DNA of 31,595 bases from CAZPEV01 sp964585635 (lineage in GTDB: Bacteria; Zixibacteria; MSB-5A5; GN15; JAAZOE01). The position numbers were made by a program, and so were the translations under genes. Under the pieces are notes generated by a model. It did not search any database and was not told the DNA's origin. It was given only the letters and a program-made list of their open reading frames with translations. How positions within the stretch are numbered: position 1 is the stretch's first letter; each line of letters starts with the position of its first letter. Location: contig CAZPEV010000015.1 in assembly GCA_964585635.1 (NCBI GenBank), forward strand, positions 1-31,595. The letters run 5' to 3'. Positions 24,150 to 31,595 of this stretch are shown in pieces.

Positions 24150-25442
24150 TCATGAGGCGCGACCGAAGACGTCTCCCTGCGGGCACTGCTGCCGCAGCGT
24201 GCCGAGATTCCGGCCATATAATGCCGCCGCCAGGACACAGCACAGCCCCCCGGCCAGCAGCGTATTGGGGGCGCCGATTGCGGCCGCCGCACTCCCGGCC
24301 AGAAGGCTCCCGAAGGGAACCATGCCGCGAAAGGCCATGGTGTAGAAACTCATTACCCTCCCCCGCTTGTCCTCCTCGGTAATGGTTTGCAGGACGGTGT
24401 TGCTGGCGGCCATCTGCACAATCATCCCAAAACCGGTGACCGCCATGAGTGCCATGGATACAGGAAATGACCGGGAGAAGGAAAACATGAACAACCCGAG
24501 TCCAAAGACGCCGGCCGATAATCCGATCATTTTCCCCAATCCGATGACGTCCTTGCGGGATGCCAGGTAAATCGCCCCCACCAGCGCCCCCACTCCGGTT
24601 GCTGCCATCAGGAATCCCAACGTGTTTGGCCCGCCTTGAAGGATATTCTTGGCGAAAATCGGCATCAGCACCACGTATGGCATCCCTATCAGGCTGGTCA
24701 AGGCCAAAAGCAGAATGACCGACCGCAGCGGTGAAGAACTAAAGACGTACGCAAAACCCTGGGTCAATCCCTGCCAGACCGGATCATGACGAGTTTTCGG
24801 TTGCTTGCGATATCCTTTCATGGCCAGAAGGGCGGCAATGACGGCGATGAAACTCAGGCCGTTAATCAAGAAGCAATACCCCTCCCCGACCAATGCAATC
24901 AGGATGCCGGCGATTGACGGCCCCGCCAACCGCGAGCCGTTGACCATGGTGGAGTTGAGGGCAATGGCATTGCTCAGGTCATCCTTGCGCTCGAGCATGT
25001 CCGGAACAAACGACTGCCGGATCGGCATGTCGAAGGCGTTAATCAGTCCCAAAAAACAACTCAGGACGATGATATGCCAGACGGCGATGACATCGGCCAA
25101 AATTAACGCGGCGAATATCAGCGCCTGAATCATTGACAGGACCTGGGTGGCTACCAACAATCGATGACGGTTCCAACGGTCGGCCAGGACGCCGGCAAAG
25201 GGGGCGAAGATGAAACTGGGAAGATTTCCCACGAATCCCACGACCCCAAAAAGCACCGCCGACCCGGTCAAACGATACACCAGCCAGCTCTGCGCGACCA
25301 CCTGCATCCAGGTGCCGGTCAGCGAGATAATCTGACCGCTGAAGAATAACCTGAAATTGCGGTGCCGTAGGGCGCGAAAAAGACCTTTGGTCCCGGTGGG
25401 GATATCGGAACCATTAGATTCTATCGGATCAAGCGAAGCCAT
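24150..25442 (-). CDS. MFS exporter (MFS_3 / EntS-like)
   Basis: 430 residues with about twelve membrane helices. The N-terminus has the RNFRLFFSGQIISLTGTWMQ pattern common to EntS-like and related exporters, and a GVLADRWNRHR motif A follows helix 2. Family members secrete enterobactin, other siderophores or drugs. It is followed after 114 bases by the broken LbtU-like barrel gene; an exporter plus a siderophore porin is a plausible iron pair, but that is inference. A weak AAGAGA site precedes the start. It lies 74 bases after the Nudix gene on the same strand. Confidence 0.9.
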   Translation of the reverse strand: MASLDPIESNGSDIPTGTKGLFRALRHRNFRLFFSGQIISLTGTWMQVVAQSWLVYRLTGSAVLFGVVGFVGNLPSFIFAPFAGVLADRWNRHRLLVATQVLSMIQALIFAALILADVIAVWHIIVLSCFLGLINAFDMPIRQSFVPDMLERKDDLSNAIALNSTMVNGSRLAGPSIAGILIALVGEGYCFLINGLSFIAVIAALLAMKGYRKQPKTRHDPVWQGLTQGFAYVFSSSPLRSVILLLALTSLIGMPYVVLMPIFAKNILQGGPNTLGFLMAATGVGALVGAIYLASRKDVIGLGKMIGLSAGVFGLGLFMFSFSRSFPVSMALMAVTGFGMIVQMAASNTVLQTITEEDKRGRVMSFYTMAFRGMVPFGSLLAGSAAAAIGAPNTLLAGGLCCVLAAALYGRNLGTLRQQCPQGDVFGRAS

Positions 25443-25516
25443 GTTGTCTCTTTTAACAATGATAGTACGGCATGGTTCCTGTCAGATGCAGATCGGAGGC
25501 GGACTGCCCCCGACTC

Positions 25517-25933
25517 TCATTGTCTTCCCTTTCGCAAACGGGTCGCCATCCAATCGGCCAGAATTCGAGAATGATCAAAGGCCAGCAGAAGATTCAGGTT
25601 CGGAGCGGTCTTGAGGACCTCGCTGGCATCGGTATCCGCCCGGAAGATGCCACCTATCGGCACGGCATGGTAGACGATAGAGACGGTATGCCCCCGCGGA
25701 TCGCGATCGGGATCGGAATAGACGCCTACCAGGCCCTCGAGGCGAATATCCAGGCCGGTTTCTTCCTTGGCCTCGCGAATAGCCGCCTCCTCCACCCGCT
25801 CCCCGATTTCGACTCCCCCACCGGGAAGCGCCCAGGTGCCTTTGAACGGTTCAACTCCGCGCCTGACGAGAACAATTTCGCCGTCGGGAAACTCAATGAT
25901 TATGTCTGCCGCCAGGCGCGGGCATGGAGTCAT
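25517..25933 (-). CDS. Nudix hydrolase, probably on ADP-ribose or a nucleotide
   Basis: 138 residues, a single-domain Nudix protein. The Nudix box runs 39-61 (G39, E45, R53, E54, E57, E58, G60) and is complete, giving the metal-binding glutamates. The LPGGGVE segment before it is typical of the ADP-ribose/NTP group. Members cleave the diphosphate of nucleoside-diphosphate compounds. Its stop is 74 bases before the MFS gene and its start is 15 bases after the repair-protein gene, so it is probably in the same transcript. The substrate cannot be told from sequence alone. Confidence 0.93.
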   Translation of the reverse strand: MTPCPRLAADIIIEFPDGEIVLVRRGVEPFKGTWALPGGGVEIGERVEEAAIREAKEETGLDIRLEGLVGVYSDPDRDPRGHTVSIVYHAVPIGGIFRADTDASEVLKTAPNLNLLLAFDHSRILADWMATRLRKGRQ

Positions 25934-25948
25934 ATTGTCATCTACCTG

Positions 25949-26311
25949 TCAATTTCGAGTATCATCAGGTCGCGTCTTCGGCCGCCAAAGGTAGCGGCCA
26001 AGGTCGACCGTGTCGTCCTTGCCAAACTTGATCCCTTCTTTTTCCAGCAAGCTTTTCTGAAGCTCGTATCCCCCGCCTTGCGGAAGTGATATCTGTCCGT
26101 TCCGATTGATGACTCGAAACCACGGGAGTCTGTGTTTCTCCGAGGACGAATTCAGCACCCGTACCACTTGCCGCGCCCCACGCGGTTCTCCCGCCAGCGT
26201 CGCAATCTGTCCATACGTAGCAACTTTTCCCTTGGGGATGCTCTTGATGACCCGCACCGCGCGGTCATGAAACGTGACCGGCTCTTGGGGAGCAGATGTC
26301 TTCTTCTTCAT
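25949..26311 (-). CDS. alkyltransferase-like protein (MGMT-like, Cys replaced by Trp)
   Basis: 120 residues. The MGMT DNA-binding fold is clear: VIKSIPKGKVATYGQIATLAG (21-41), RGARQVVRVL (44-53), and the active-site segment LPWFRVIN (62-69). Trp64 replaces the acceptor cysteine of the PCHRV motif, which defines alkyltransferase-like (ATL) proteins. ATLs bind O6-alkylguanine without removing the alkyl group and pass the lesion to nucleotide-excision repair. Start ATG 26311; an upstream TTG is possible. It lies 43 bases after the phosphoesterase and 15 bases before the Nudix gene on one strand. Confidence 0.9.
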   Translation of the reverse strand: MKKKTSAPQEPVTFHDRAVRVIKSIPKGKVATYGQIATLAGEPRGARQVVRVLNSSSEKHRLPWFRVINRNGQISLPQGGGYELQKSLLEKEGIKFGKDDTVDLGRYLWRPKTRPDDTRN

Positions 26312-26354
26312 AAGCAGACCCAATTAACCGTGCGGGGCGCGGCCTCCGGAAATC

Positions 26355-27038
26355 TCACTCTTCCATGAAGTGAAACTCCATCATCGCTTCATCCGACGAT
26401 AACTGCATCAACCGGCAACAACCCGGCAGATCGAATCCAAACCGTCCGGGGGTTACCGAAGGACAATTTATCAGATAACGGTTCTTCGTCAAATTCAAAT
26501 CATGCCGGGAGACGGGCAATTTTATATTCTCGAAATAGATCGCTTTGGTGATTTTATTCTGAACCGCCACGCGGGCGATATGGATATGCCCCCCGACAAA
26601 GAGGTCGTATTGCGGGTAATGGTTGAGGATGCTTTCGATATCGGATTCATTGAGCAGGTACGTCAGGATATCTTCCGGCGCGCCGTGATAAAATATCATT
26701 CGGCCGTCGATATGATTCTCTTTGAAGGTCGAGAGAAACTCCATCCCCTCAGCCCCGACTTGCCCGACATGGCGTTTGATCGTCTCTGAGGCATGCCGAG
26801 AGTACAGGCGACCGTCCACCTCACCCAGGGCCAGCAGTTCATGGTTCCCCTTGATGCGCACATCAAAATCGCGCAGCAAATCCAGCACGGTCTGCGGATC
26901 GTCGCCATACCCGATAGCATCGCCGAGGCATATCTTTTGCGTAATCGGCCCGGCTTTGCTGGCCATCTCCATCACCGCCCGCAGCGATTTCGGGTCGGCA
27001 TGGATGTCGGAGAGGATGAGGCGTGACAGTCGATGCAT
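26355..27038 (-). CDS. calcineurin-like metallophosphoesterase
   Basis: 227 residues. Metal-binding motifs in order: SDIHAD (10-15), GDAIGYGDDP (39-48), GNHE (64-67) and GGHIH in the second half. The spacing and GDAIGYG fit the YfcE/ApaH-like cytoplasmic group that hydrolyses phosphodiesters or dinucleoside polyphosphates. No signal peptide is present. It is first in a same-strand string with the ATL and Nudix genes. Substrate uncertain. Confidence 0.92.
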   Translation of the reverse strand: MHRLSRLILSDIHADPKSLRAVMEMASKAGPITQKICLGDAIGYGDDPQTVLDLLRDFDVRIKGNHELLALGEVDGRLYSRHASETIKRHVGQVGAEGMEFLSTFKENHIDGRMIFYHGAPEDILTYLLNESDIESILNHYPQYDLFVGGHIHIARVAVQNKITKAIYFENIKLPVSRHDLNLTKNRYLINCPSVTPGRFGFDLPGCCRLMQLSSDEAMMEFHFMEE

Positions 27039-27096
27039 CCTATATCCTTACAGACGAATACTTGCGTCCCCTTTTGTCATTCCCGTATCAGGGCCT

Positions 27097-27237
27097 GTTG
27101 AAGAATCTGAAATTCGTCATCGCGAGACCCGCCTGTGGCGGGTCGTGGCGATCTCGGTTCTCCTATGAAAATCGAGTTTGCCACGTCGCCCCGCTATGGG
27201 CGGGACTCCTCGCAATGACGTGGCTGGCTTTTTCAAC
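27097..27237 (+). repeat. MITE-like palindromic element with CGTCAT...ATGACG ends
   Basis: Outer inverted ends GTTGAA (27097-27102) and TTCAAC (27232-27237) enclose CGTCATCGCGAG (27115-27126) and CTCGCAATGACG (27209-27220). Inside, CGTGGCGATCTCG and CGAGTTTGCCACG are again inverted. The whole is a large imperfect palindrome of 141 bases without coding capacity. Half-copies occur at 13372 and about 17329. Confidence 0.75.
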
Positions 27238-27365
27238 ACTCCTATGCGCGGGAGTGACTGAGAATTATCAGAGATTCTCTTCGGGATGTCAATCACCAAA
27301 CCCCGCGATTGAAGCTGTGGACAGCCTGAAGGCGTAATGGACACGCGCTCGACGCATCTTTCAAA

Positions 27366-27392
27366 CACCCCCAAGTCAAAAGCTTGGGGGTG
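27366..27392 (-). repeat. perfect hairpin, family 2, copy D
   Basis: CACCCCCAAG (27366-27375) pairs perfectly with CTTGGGGGTG (27383-27392) over a seven-base loop. On the minus strand it is preceded by GGTGCC, like the flanks of copies A to C. Confidence 0.75.
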
Positions 27393-27451
27393 GCACCCGA
27401 CAATTCAAAATAGTCAGGAACATCTGCCTGCGAGGGGTCATGACCTAGTGG

Positions 27452-27667
27452 CTATTTATGACCTTTCCGCCCATATTTAATGGCCAAATCATTGAAATCT
27501 TGCCAACCTACCTTATACCCATAGTGTTTGCTCAACGGAACCCACACTATAGCCCCTTTACTAATCCGAAGTGTGCCGAGAGCCTTCCCATTTGCTTTCA
27601 CTTTGAACTCAATATCAGCTTTCCCTAATTGTCTTTCAGGGATGCTAAAGGTCACCTTGTGCTTCAT
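27452..27667 (-). CDS. conserved small hypothetical protein
   Basis: 71 residues, starting after a perfect AGGAGGT site. The sequence opens MKHKVTFSIPERQLGKADIE and ends with YKVGWQDFNDLAIKYGRK. It alternates short beta strands (KVTFSIP, DIEFKVKANG, LGTLRISKGAIVWVP), suggesting a small beta-sheet protein, and has no signal peptide or cysteines. I believe similar small proteins are widespread but cannot name a function. It has gaps on both sides. The strong ribosome site argues it is translated. Confidence 0.8.
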   Translation of the reverse strand: MKHKVTFSIPERQLGKADIEFKVKANGKALGTLRISKGAIVWVPLSKHYGYKVGWQDFNDLAIKYGRKGHK

Positions 27668-27748
27668 GATTAAGACCTCCTACCTAAATTACGGTACGTC
27701 CAATTAACGGGACGATAAGTCCCAAAGCAAGTCAATACTTTGGTTATG

Positions 27749-29146
27749 CTACAACTTCCGCTTCCACTTGGTGCCGGTGGGGGAATCCTCCAGAATAATT
27801 CCCATCGCCAGAAGCTCATCACGGATACGGTCCGCCTCGACGAATTTCTTCGCCTTGCGCGCCGCTATCCGCGCCGCGATCTTGGCCTCGATCTCGGCGT
27901 CCAGACCCGCCTCCTGCTTCATGCGGAATCCCAACACCATGTCGAAACGATTCATAATATCCAGCACCCGCCCGGCCTCGGCTTTCGACAGACGATTCTC
28001 CGCCTTCAGGCGATTGATGTCGCGGATGAAGTCGAACACCACACCCAGTGCGCCGGAAATATTCAGATCATCATACAGCGCCTCCTCGAATCCGGCCTTT
28101 GTTTTGGCGATAAAACCATCGGCCTCGCCGCCATCGACGGTGGAAGCGACATCTTCGAGGTTGGCGATAAAGTCCAGATATCGCTCCAGGCCGTTGCGCG
28201 ATGCCTCCAGGCCTTCAAATGAAAAATTCATCTGCATCCGGTAATGGGTCGACAGCAGCAGGTACCGCACCGCCAACGGATTGTACCCTTTGGCCATGAT
28301 ATCCCGCAGGGTATAGAAATTCCCCAGCGACTTGGCCATCCGTTTGCCTTCCACCTGCAGATGCTCGCTATGCAGCCAGTATTTCACGAACGGCTTGCCG
28401 TTGGCCCCTTCCGACTGGGCGATTTCGTTCTCGTGATGCGGGAACATGTTGTCCACCCCGCCGGTATGGATATCGAATGTTTCGCCGAGGTATTTCATCG
28501 ACATCGCCGAGCACTCGATATGCCACCCGGGACGTCCCCGGCCGAGTTCGGTGTCCCAGTAGACGTCGCCATCGGCCTCGTCCCATCCTTTCCAGAGAGC
28601 GAAATCGGAGACCTGTTCTTTCTCGTACTCGTCGGATGCCACCCGTGCCCCGGCCTTCAGTTCATCCAGCTTCATATGCGACAGCCGTCCGTACTGGGGA
28701 AAGGCCGCAATCTTGAAATAGTACGACCCACCCAACTCGTACGCGATCCCGCGATCCATCAGCTTCTTGACCAGCGCCACCATTTCCGGGATATGCGCCG
28801 TCGCCGCCGGATAATGCTCGGCCCGTTCGATGTTGAGCGTGTCGAGGTCATCAAAAAAGGCTTTCTTATAGACCGCCGTGTAGTCGTCCAGCGAAATCCC
28901 CTTGGCCCTCGACCCCTTGATCGTCTTGTCGTCGATGTCGGTCAGGTTCATCACCTGGGTCACGCGAAACCCCTTGTACTTCAGGTATCGCCGCAGCAAG
29001 TCCTCGAACATATAAGTGCGAAAGTTGCCTATATGAGCATAGTCATAGACGGTCGGCCCGCAGGTATACATCCGCACCTGCCCTGGCTCCAGGGGAACAA
29101 ACTCCTCCTTCTGCCGGCTCAGGGTGTTGAAGAACCGCAACGCCAT
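27749..29146 (-). CDS. cysS: cysteinyl-tRNA synthetase
   Basis: 465 residues, standard length. It charges tRNA-Cys in the cytoplasm. HIGN (38-41) is the HIGH motif and KRMAKS (268-273) is a KMSKS variant with Ala in place of the first Ser. Zinc ligands Cys29, Cys212, His237 or His238, and Glu241 are all present. The C-terminal helical anticodon region (AKTKAGFEEALYDDLNISGA, ARIAARKAKKFVEADRIRDEL) is complete. The ATG at 29146 follows GAGGTG and lies 2 bases after the peptidase stop, so the two are co-translated. Confidence 0.97.
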   Translation of the reverse strand: MALRFFNTLSRQKEEFVPLEPGQVRMYTCGPTVYDYAHIGNFRTYMFEDLLRRYLKYKGFRVTQVMNLTDIDDKTIKGSRAKGISLDDYTAVYKKAFFDDLDTLNIERAEHYPAATAHIPEMVALVKKLMDRGIAYELGGSYYFKIAAFPQYGRLSHMKLDELKAGARVASDEYEKEQVSDFALWKGWDEADGDVYWDTELGRGRPGWHIECSAMSMKYLGETFDIHTGGVDNMFPHHENEIAQSEGANGKPFVKYWLHSEHLQVEGKRMAKSLGNFYTLRDIMAKGYNPLAVRYLLLSTHYRMQMNFSFEGLEASRNGLERYLDFIANLEDVASTVDGGEADGFIAKTKAGFEEALYDDLNISGALGVVFDFIRDINRLKAENRLSKAEAGRVLDIMNRFDMVLGFRMKQEAGLDAEIEAKIAARIAARKAKKFVEADRIRDELLAMGIILEDSPTGTKWKRKL

Positions 29147-29148
29147 AA

Positions 29149-30219
29149 TCACCTCGCCGTCAGGGACGCCACCGTTTTCTGGTCCAGCCGTTTGACCAGT
29201 TCGAACACCAGCTTCAGCGTGTTATCATAATCTTTGCGGCATAGAATCGAGTTATGGCTGTGGACATAACGCACCGGTGGGCCGACACAGATGGACGGCA
29301 CGCCCGAGCGGCTGATATATATCCGTCCGCCGTCAGTGGCGCCGCGCTCCATATATGACAGGTGGAACGGGATTTTATGTTTGGCGGCGATATCCATGGC
29401 CAATTCGCGCAACCGGGTGTTGGGAATCATCCCCGCGTCATAGATCAATATCGCCGGGCCCGCCCCCAGCTTTTCCGGGCGGTCGTCGAATCCCGGCATG
29501 TCCAGCGCAATCCCGACGTCCACAATAATGGCCACATCGGGCTCCACCATATGCGCCAGGGTGTTGGCGCCCCGCAAACCGACCTCCTCCTGAACCGATC
29601 CGGTGCCGTAGACGGTATTCGGGTGTTTGACATTCTGCAATTTTTTAATAAGGTCGACCACGATGGCGCAAGCCGCGCGATTGTCGAACGCCTTGGCCAG
29701 GTAGATCTGATCATTGCCCATGACGGTAAATTGCGAATCCGGCACGATCGGATCGCCAACCTTGATGCCGAGCTTCTTGCCGACGTCATATTTTGTCATC
29801 GCCCCGACGTCGATGAACATGTCGGTAATATCAAGGACCTTCTTGCGCTCTTCATCTTTGAGCATATGCGGCGGCTTGGCCCCGATCACTCCCAGCACCG
29901 GCCCCTTCTTGGTGATGATTTTCATCCGCTGACCCAGGGCCACGTGCCCCCACCAACCTCCCAGCGGCAGAAACTTGATGAAGCCGCTCTTGGTGATCTC
30001 GCGCACCATGAAGCCGACTTCATCCAAATGGGAATCGACCATGATGCGCGGCGATGCGCCGGTCCCTTTCTTTTCGCCGATGATCGAACCGAGACGGTCG
30101 TATTGGATCCGGGCCAGGCCTTTCAAATGCGCGGCCATGACCGCCGTCGCCGATTCCTCGTGGCCCGACGTGCCATAAGCATTGGTCAAATCCTCAAGTA
30201 ACTTGGCTGAAAAATCCAC
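29149..30219 (-). CDS. M42 family metallo-aminopeptidase
   Basis: 356 residues from the GTG at 30219, chosen for the strong GGGAGGA just upstream; a longer frame begins six codons earlier without such a site. Members form large tetrahedral complexes that trim peptides, needing two metal ions. Expected ligands are present: His64 (SHLDEVG), Asp179 (AFDNRAA), Glu211/Glu212 (VQEEVGLRGA; one is the general base), Asp234 (IVDVGI) and His320 or His322 (VHSHNS). The protein sits between a HAD hydrolase and cysS in a close-packed string and is probably a general peptide-processing enzyme. Its specificity cannot be read. Confidence 0.93.
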   Translation of the reverse strand: MDFSAKLLEDLTNAYGTSGHEESATAVMAAHLKGLARIQYDRLGSIIGEKKGTGASPRIMVDSHLDEVGFMVREITKSGFIKFLPLGGWWGHVALGQRMKIITKKGPVLGVIGAKPPHMLKDEERKKVLDITDMFIDVGAMTKYDVGKKLGIKVGDPIVPDSQFTVMGNDQIYLAKAFDNRAACAIVVDLIKKLQNVKHPNTVYGTGSVQEEVGLRGANTLAHMVEPDVAIIVDVGIALDMPGFDDRPEKLGAGPAILIYDAGMIPNTRLRELAMDIAAKHKIPFHLSYMERGATDGGRIYISRSGVPSICVGPPVRYVHSHNSILCRKDYDNTLKLVFELVKRLDQKTVASLTAR

Positions 30220-30252
30220 GTATCCTCCCGCTTTCACTGTATAATTATTCCT

Positions 30253-30990
30253 CTACGTTTTCAAAATCGTAAGCAACTCTCCGATGGCATGAATGACCGG
30301 AAATCCATCTGGCATCGGATCGGGATAGTCCCGAATGGCACAGTATTTCAATACCGCCCCCATTCCCGCCTGCTGCGCCCCCTGCACGTCCTCATAGTAC
30401 CGGTCGCCGACATAAACGGTCTCCTCGGGCGAAAGGCCGATCCGCTCCAAGCCGGCGCGAAAAATATCCGGATGCGGCTTCCGCCGGCCAAAAGTCGAGG
30501 AATAGATACGCCACTCGAAGTATGCTTTCAGGCCAAACCTTTCCAAATCCTTATCGTGTTGCTCCGGCGGATAGATCGTGTTCGAGATCAGGCCTAACCT
30601 GTAACCGCGTCTTTTCACCTCGGCCAAAAGCTCGCGGGCGCCCTCCTCGACCGTCAGGCTGGTTCTCACCACGGTGTAGAAAAGGTCAATGAACTCCCGG
30701 CTCAATTTCTCAGCGTCCGGCCAGCCGTACTCTTCAAATAACTGTCGTGGGGGCTCGGCCGCGGAATACTCCCACAGCGAGTCGCGCGCCCGGATCCTGA
30801 ACTCGTCCTTGATTCCCTCCAACCGTCGATGAAACGACTCGAAGTTGGGAGCCGACGGCAAGGGCGCGATCAACGTCTCGTAGGCCAGCTTCTGGCCGTC
30901 GAGCGACATATCGGGCCAGGGTCGATTCTCATACTCGATCAAGGTGGATCCCAAATCGAAAATGATCCCCTTGACCTTCACCAACGACAT
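30253..30990 (-). CDS. HAD-family hydrolase (subfamily IA)
   Basis: 245 residues. Motif I is FDLGST with nucleophile Asp12; the second acid/base Asp of the DxD motif is Gly14, a change seen in several HAD subgroups. Motif II is LISNT, motif III Lys is in GRRKPHPDIF, and motif IV is YVGDRYYEDV. A helical cap lies between residues 20 and 110. It is therefore a phosphatase-like protein whose catalysis could be altered or slowed by the Asp-to-Gly change. Its ATG directly follows the ddl stop (no gap) and it precedes the M42 peptidase by 33 bases. Confidence 0.9.
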   Translation of the reverse strand: MSLVKVKGIIFDLGSTLIEYENRPWPDMSLDGQKLAYETLIAPLPSAPNFESFHRRLEGIKDEFRIRARDSLWEYSAAEPPRQLFEEYGWPDAEKLSREFIDLFYTVVRTSLTVEEGARELLAEVKRRGYRLGLISNTIYPPEQHDKDLERFGLKAYFEWRIYSSTFGRRKPHPDIFRAGLERIGLSPEETVYVGDRYYEDVQGAQQAGMGAVLKYCAIRDYPDPMPDGFPVIHAIGELLTILKT

Positions 30991-31595
30991 CTATCTCCCT
31001 CCAATGGCAAGCCGGCAGAGTATTTCGAGAAGCCGGTCGAATTCGATTCCAGCGGCGCGGGCCGCCATGGGAAATAGCGATAGTTCGGTCATACCGGGAA
31101 GCGTGTTCAGTTCGAGGCAAATATACCCGCCGCCAGGCGCCACGATAAAATCGACCCGGGCGTATCCCCGGCAACCGATCGTCTCATATAGCCGCACCGC
31201 ATCAGCCGATAACTTCTCGACCGTGGCCGCCTCGATTTCGGCGGGACAGACATATTGCGACTTGCCCTTGGTGTATTTACAGGCGTAATCGTACAGGGCG
31301 TGACTGGGCCTGATCTCCACCGGCGGCAGGGCCCGGCCGTCCAGCACCGAGATAGTGATCTCCCGCCCCTTGAGATACCGCTCGACGATGATTCCGTCGG
31401 AGACGGCAAAAGCCGCCATGACGGCCCCGGAAATCTGGTCGGGTTTCTCCACCATTGACAATCCGACCGTCGAGCCGCCGTCGATCGGCTTGACGACCAG
31501 CGGCAACGGCAATTCAATCCGCTTTACCGCCGCCTCGATATCATCGACACTCATCTCCGGTGACAGATCGTAGCGGCGCCATTCGGCCGTGGGAA
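30991..31595 (-). CDS. ddl: D-alanine--D-alanine ligase, N-terminus beyond window
   Basis: The last 201 residues are present; the N-terminal part lies beyond the right edge. The ATP-grasp pieces are clear: PLVVKPIDGGSTVGLSMV (ATP-binding loop), IVERYLKGREITISVLDG, GYARVDFIV and CLELNTLPGMTELSLFP, which supplies the magnesium-binding Glu and Asn. It joins two D-alanines in the cytoplasm to make the dipeptide of the peptidoglycan precursor. The stop TAG is followed at once by the HAD start, so the ddl-HAD-peptidase-cysS string is one operon. Confidence 0.95.
   Translation of the reverse strand, partial: PTAEWRRYDLSPEMSVDDIEAAVKRIELPLPLVVKPIDGGSTVGLSMVEKPDQISGAVMAAFAVSDGIIVERYLKGREITISVLDGRALPPVEIRPSHALYDYACKYTKGKSQYVCPAEIEAATVEKLSADAVRLYETIGCRGYARVDFIVAPGGGYICLELNTLPGMTELSLFPMAARAAGIEFDRLLEILCRLAIGGR

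Larger units (their letters stand above)
27039..27451. other. gene-free gap with a palindromic element
   Basis: No gene seen. It contains the complete palindromic element at 27097-27237 and a perfect 10-bp hairpin at 27366-27392. Confidence 0.7.

Noticed and set aside
28327..28347. KMAKS in place of KMSKS in cysS as a sign of a defective enzyme
   Set aside because: This substitution occurs in many functional CysRS proteins, and all zinc ligands are intact.

Overview
The window looks like part of the chromosome of an uncultivated, moderately GC-rich Gram-negative bacterium. An outer membrane is implied by an OmpA-type peptidoglycan anchor, two predicted outer-membrane barrels, two lipobox proteins and an LpoB-like protein. 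The gene mix and the GC-rich palindromic intergenic repeats fit an FCB-group lineage such as Candidatus Zixibacteria. That placement is inference and uncertain.

Layout. Positions 1-3560 (minus) hold a short-chain dehydrogenase with a His in place of the catalytic Tyr, a WlbA/WbpB-like sugar-nucleotide dehydrogenase, a small secreted protein, and then tRNA-His(GUG) directly followed by hisS, which runs off the left edge. Positions 3779-8453 (plus) form an envelope block: a CsgG-like/OmpA fusion, a small barrel protein, an LpoB-like lipoprotein, and a COG3014-like lipoprotein whose start overlaps the lpoB stop. Positions 8504-13123 hold a beta-CASP metallo-beta-lactamase (minus), an MgtC/DUF4010 membrane protein (plus), tRNA-Leu(UAA) and a solitary OLD-family ATPase/TOPRIM nuclease. 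Positions 13615-17202 carry GTP-dependent PEP carboxykinase, a TIM-barrel isomerase-like protein and a methyltransferase.

Positions 17203-19732 are gene-poor and repeat-rich, with one unrecognised protein and a zinc-ribbon protein. Positions 19733-22718 (minus) carry a tRNA-Thr/tRNA-Tyr transcription unit with a promoter and a terminator, then a LarA-like protein and a MATE transporter that overlap. Positions 22797-27038 (minus) carry a phosphoesterase, an alkyltransferase-like repair protein, a Nudix hydrolase, an MFS exporter, and an LbtU-like outer-membrane barrel broken by two in-frame stops. Positions 27452-31595 (minus) carry a 71-residue protein and a tight ddl - HAD hydrolase - M42 peptidase - cysS gene string.

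The most interesting signal is the tRNA-His/hisS pair. The tRNA lacks the near-universal G-1:C73 pair and instead has U72, A73 and U20a. The synthetase has the divergent motif-2 loop known from a subgroup of Alphaproteobacteria. The two genes lie 29 bases apart behind one good promoter, as if the co-adapted pair moves and is expressed as a unit. Second is a set of intergenic hairpins that share a flank but have different, still perfectly paired stems. No CRISPR array, insertion sequence, prophage or rRNA gene was seen.
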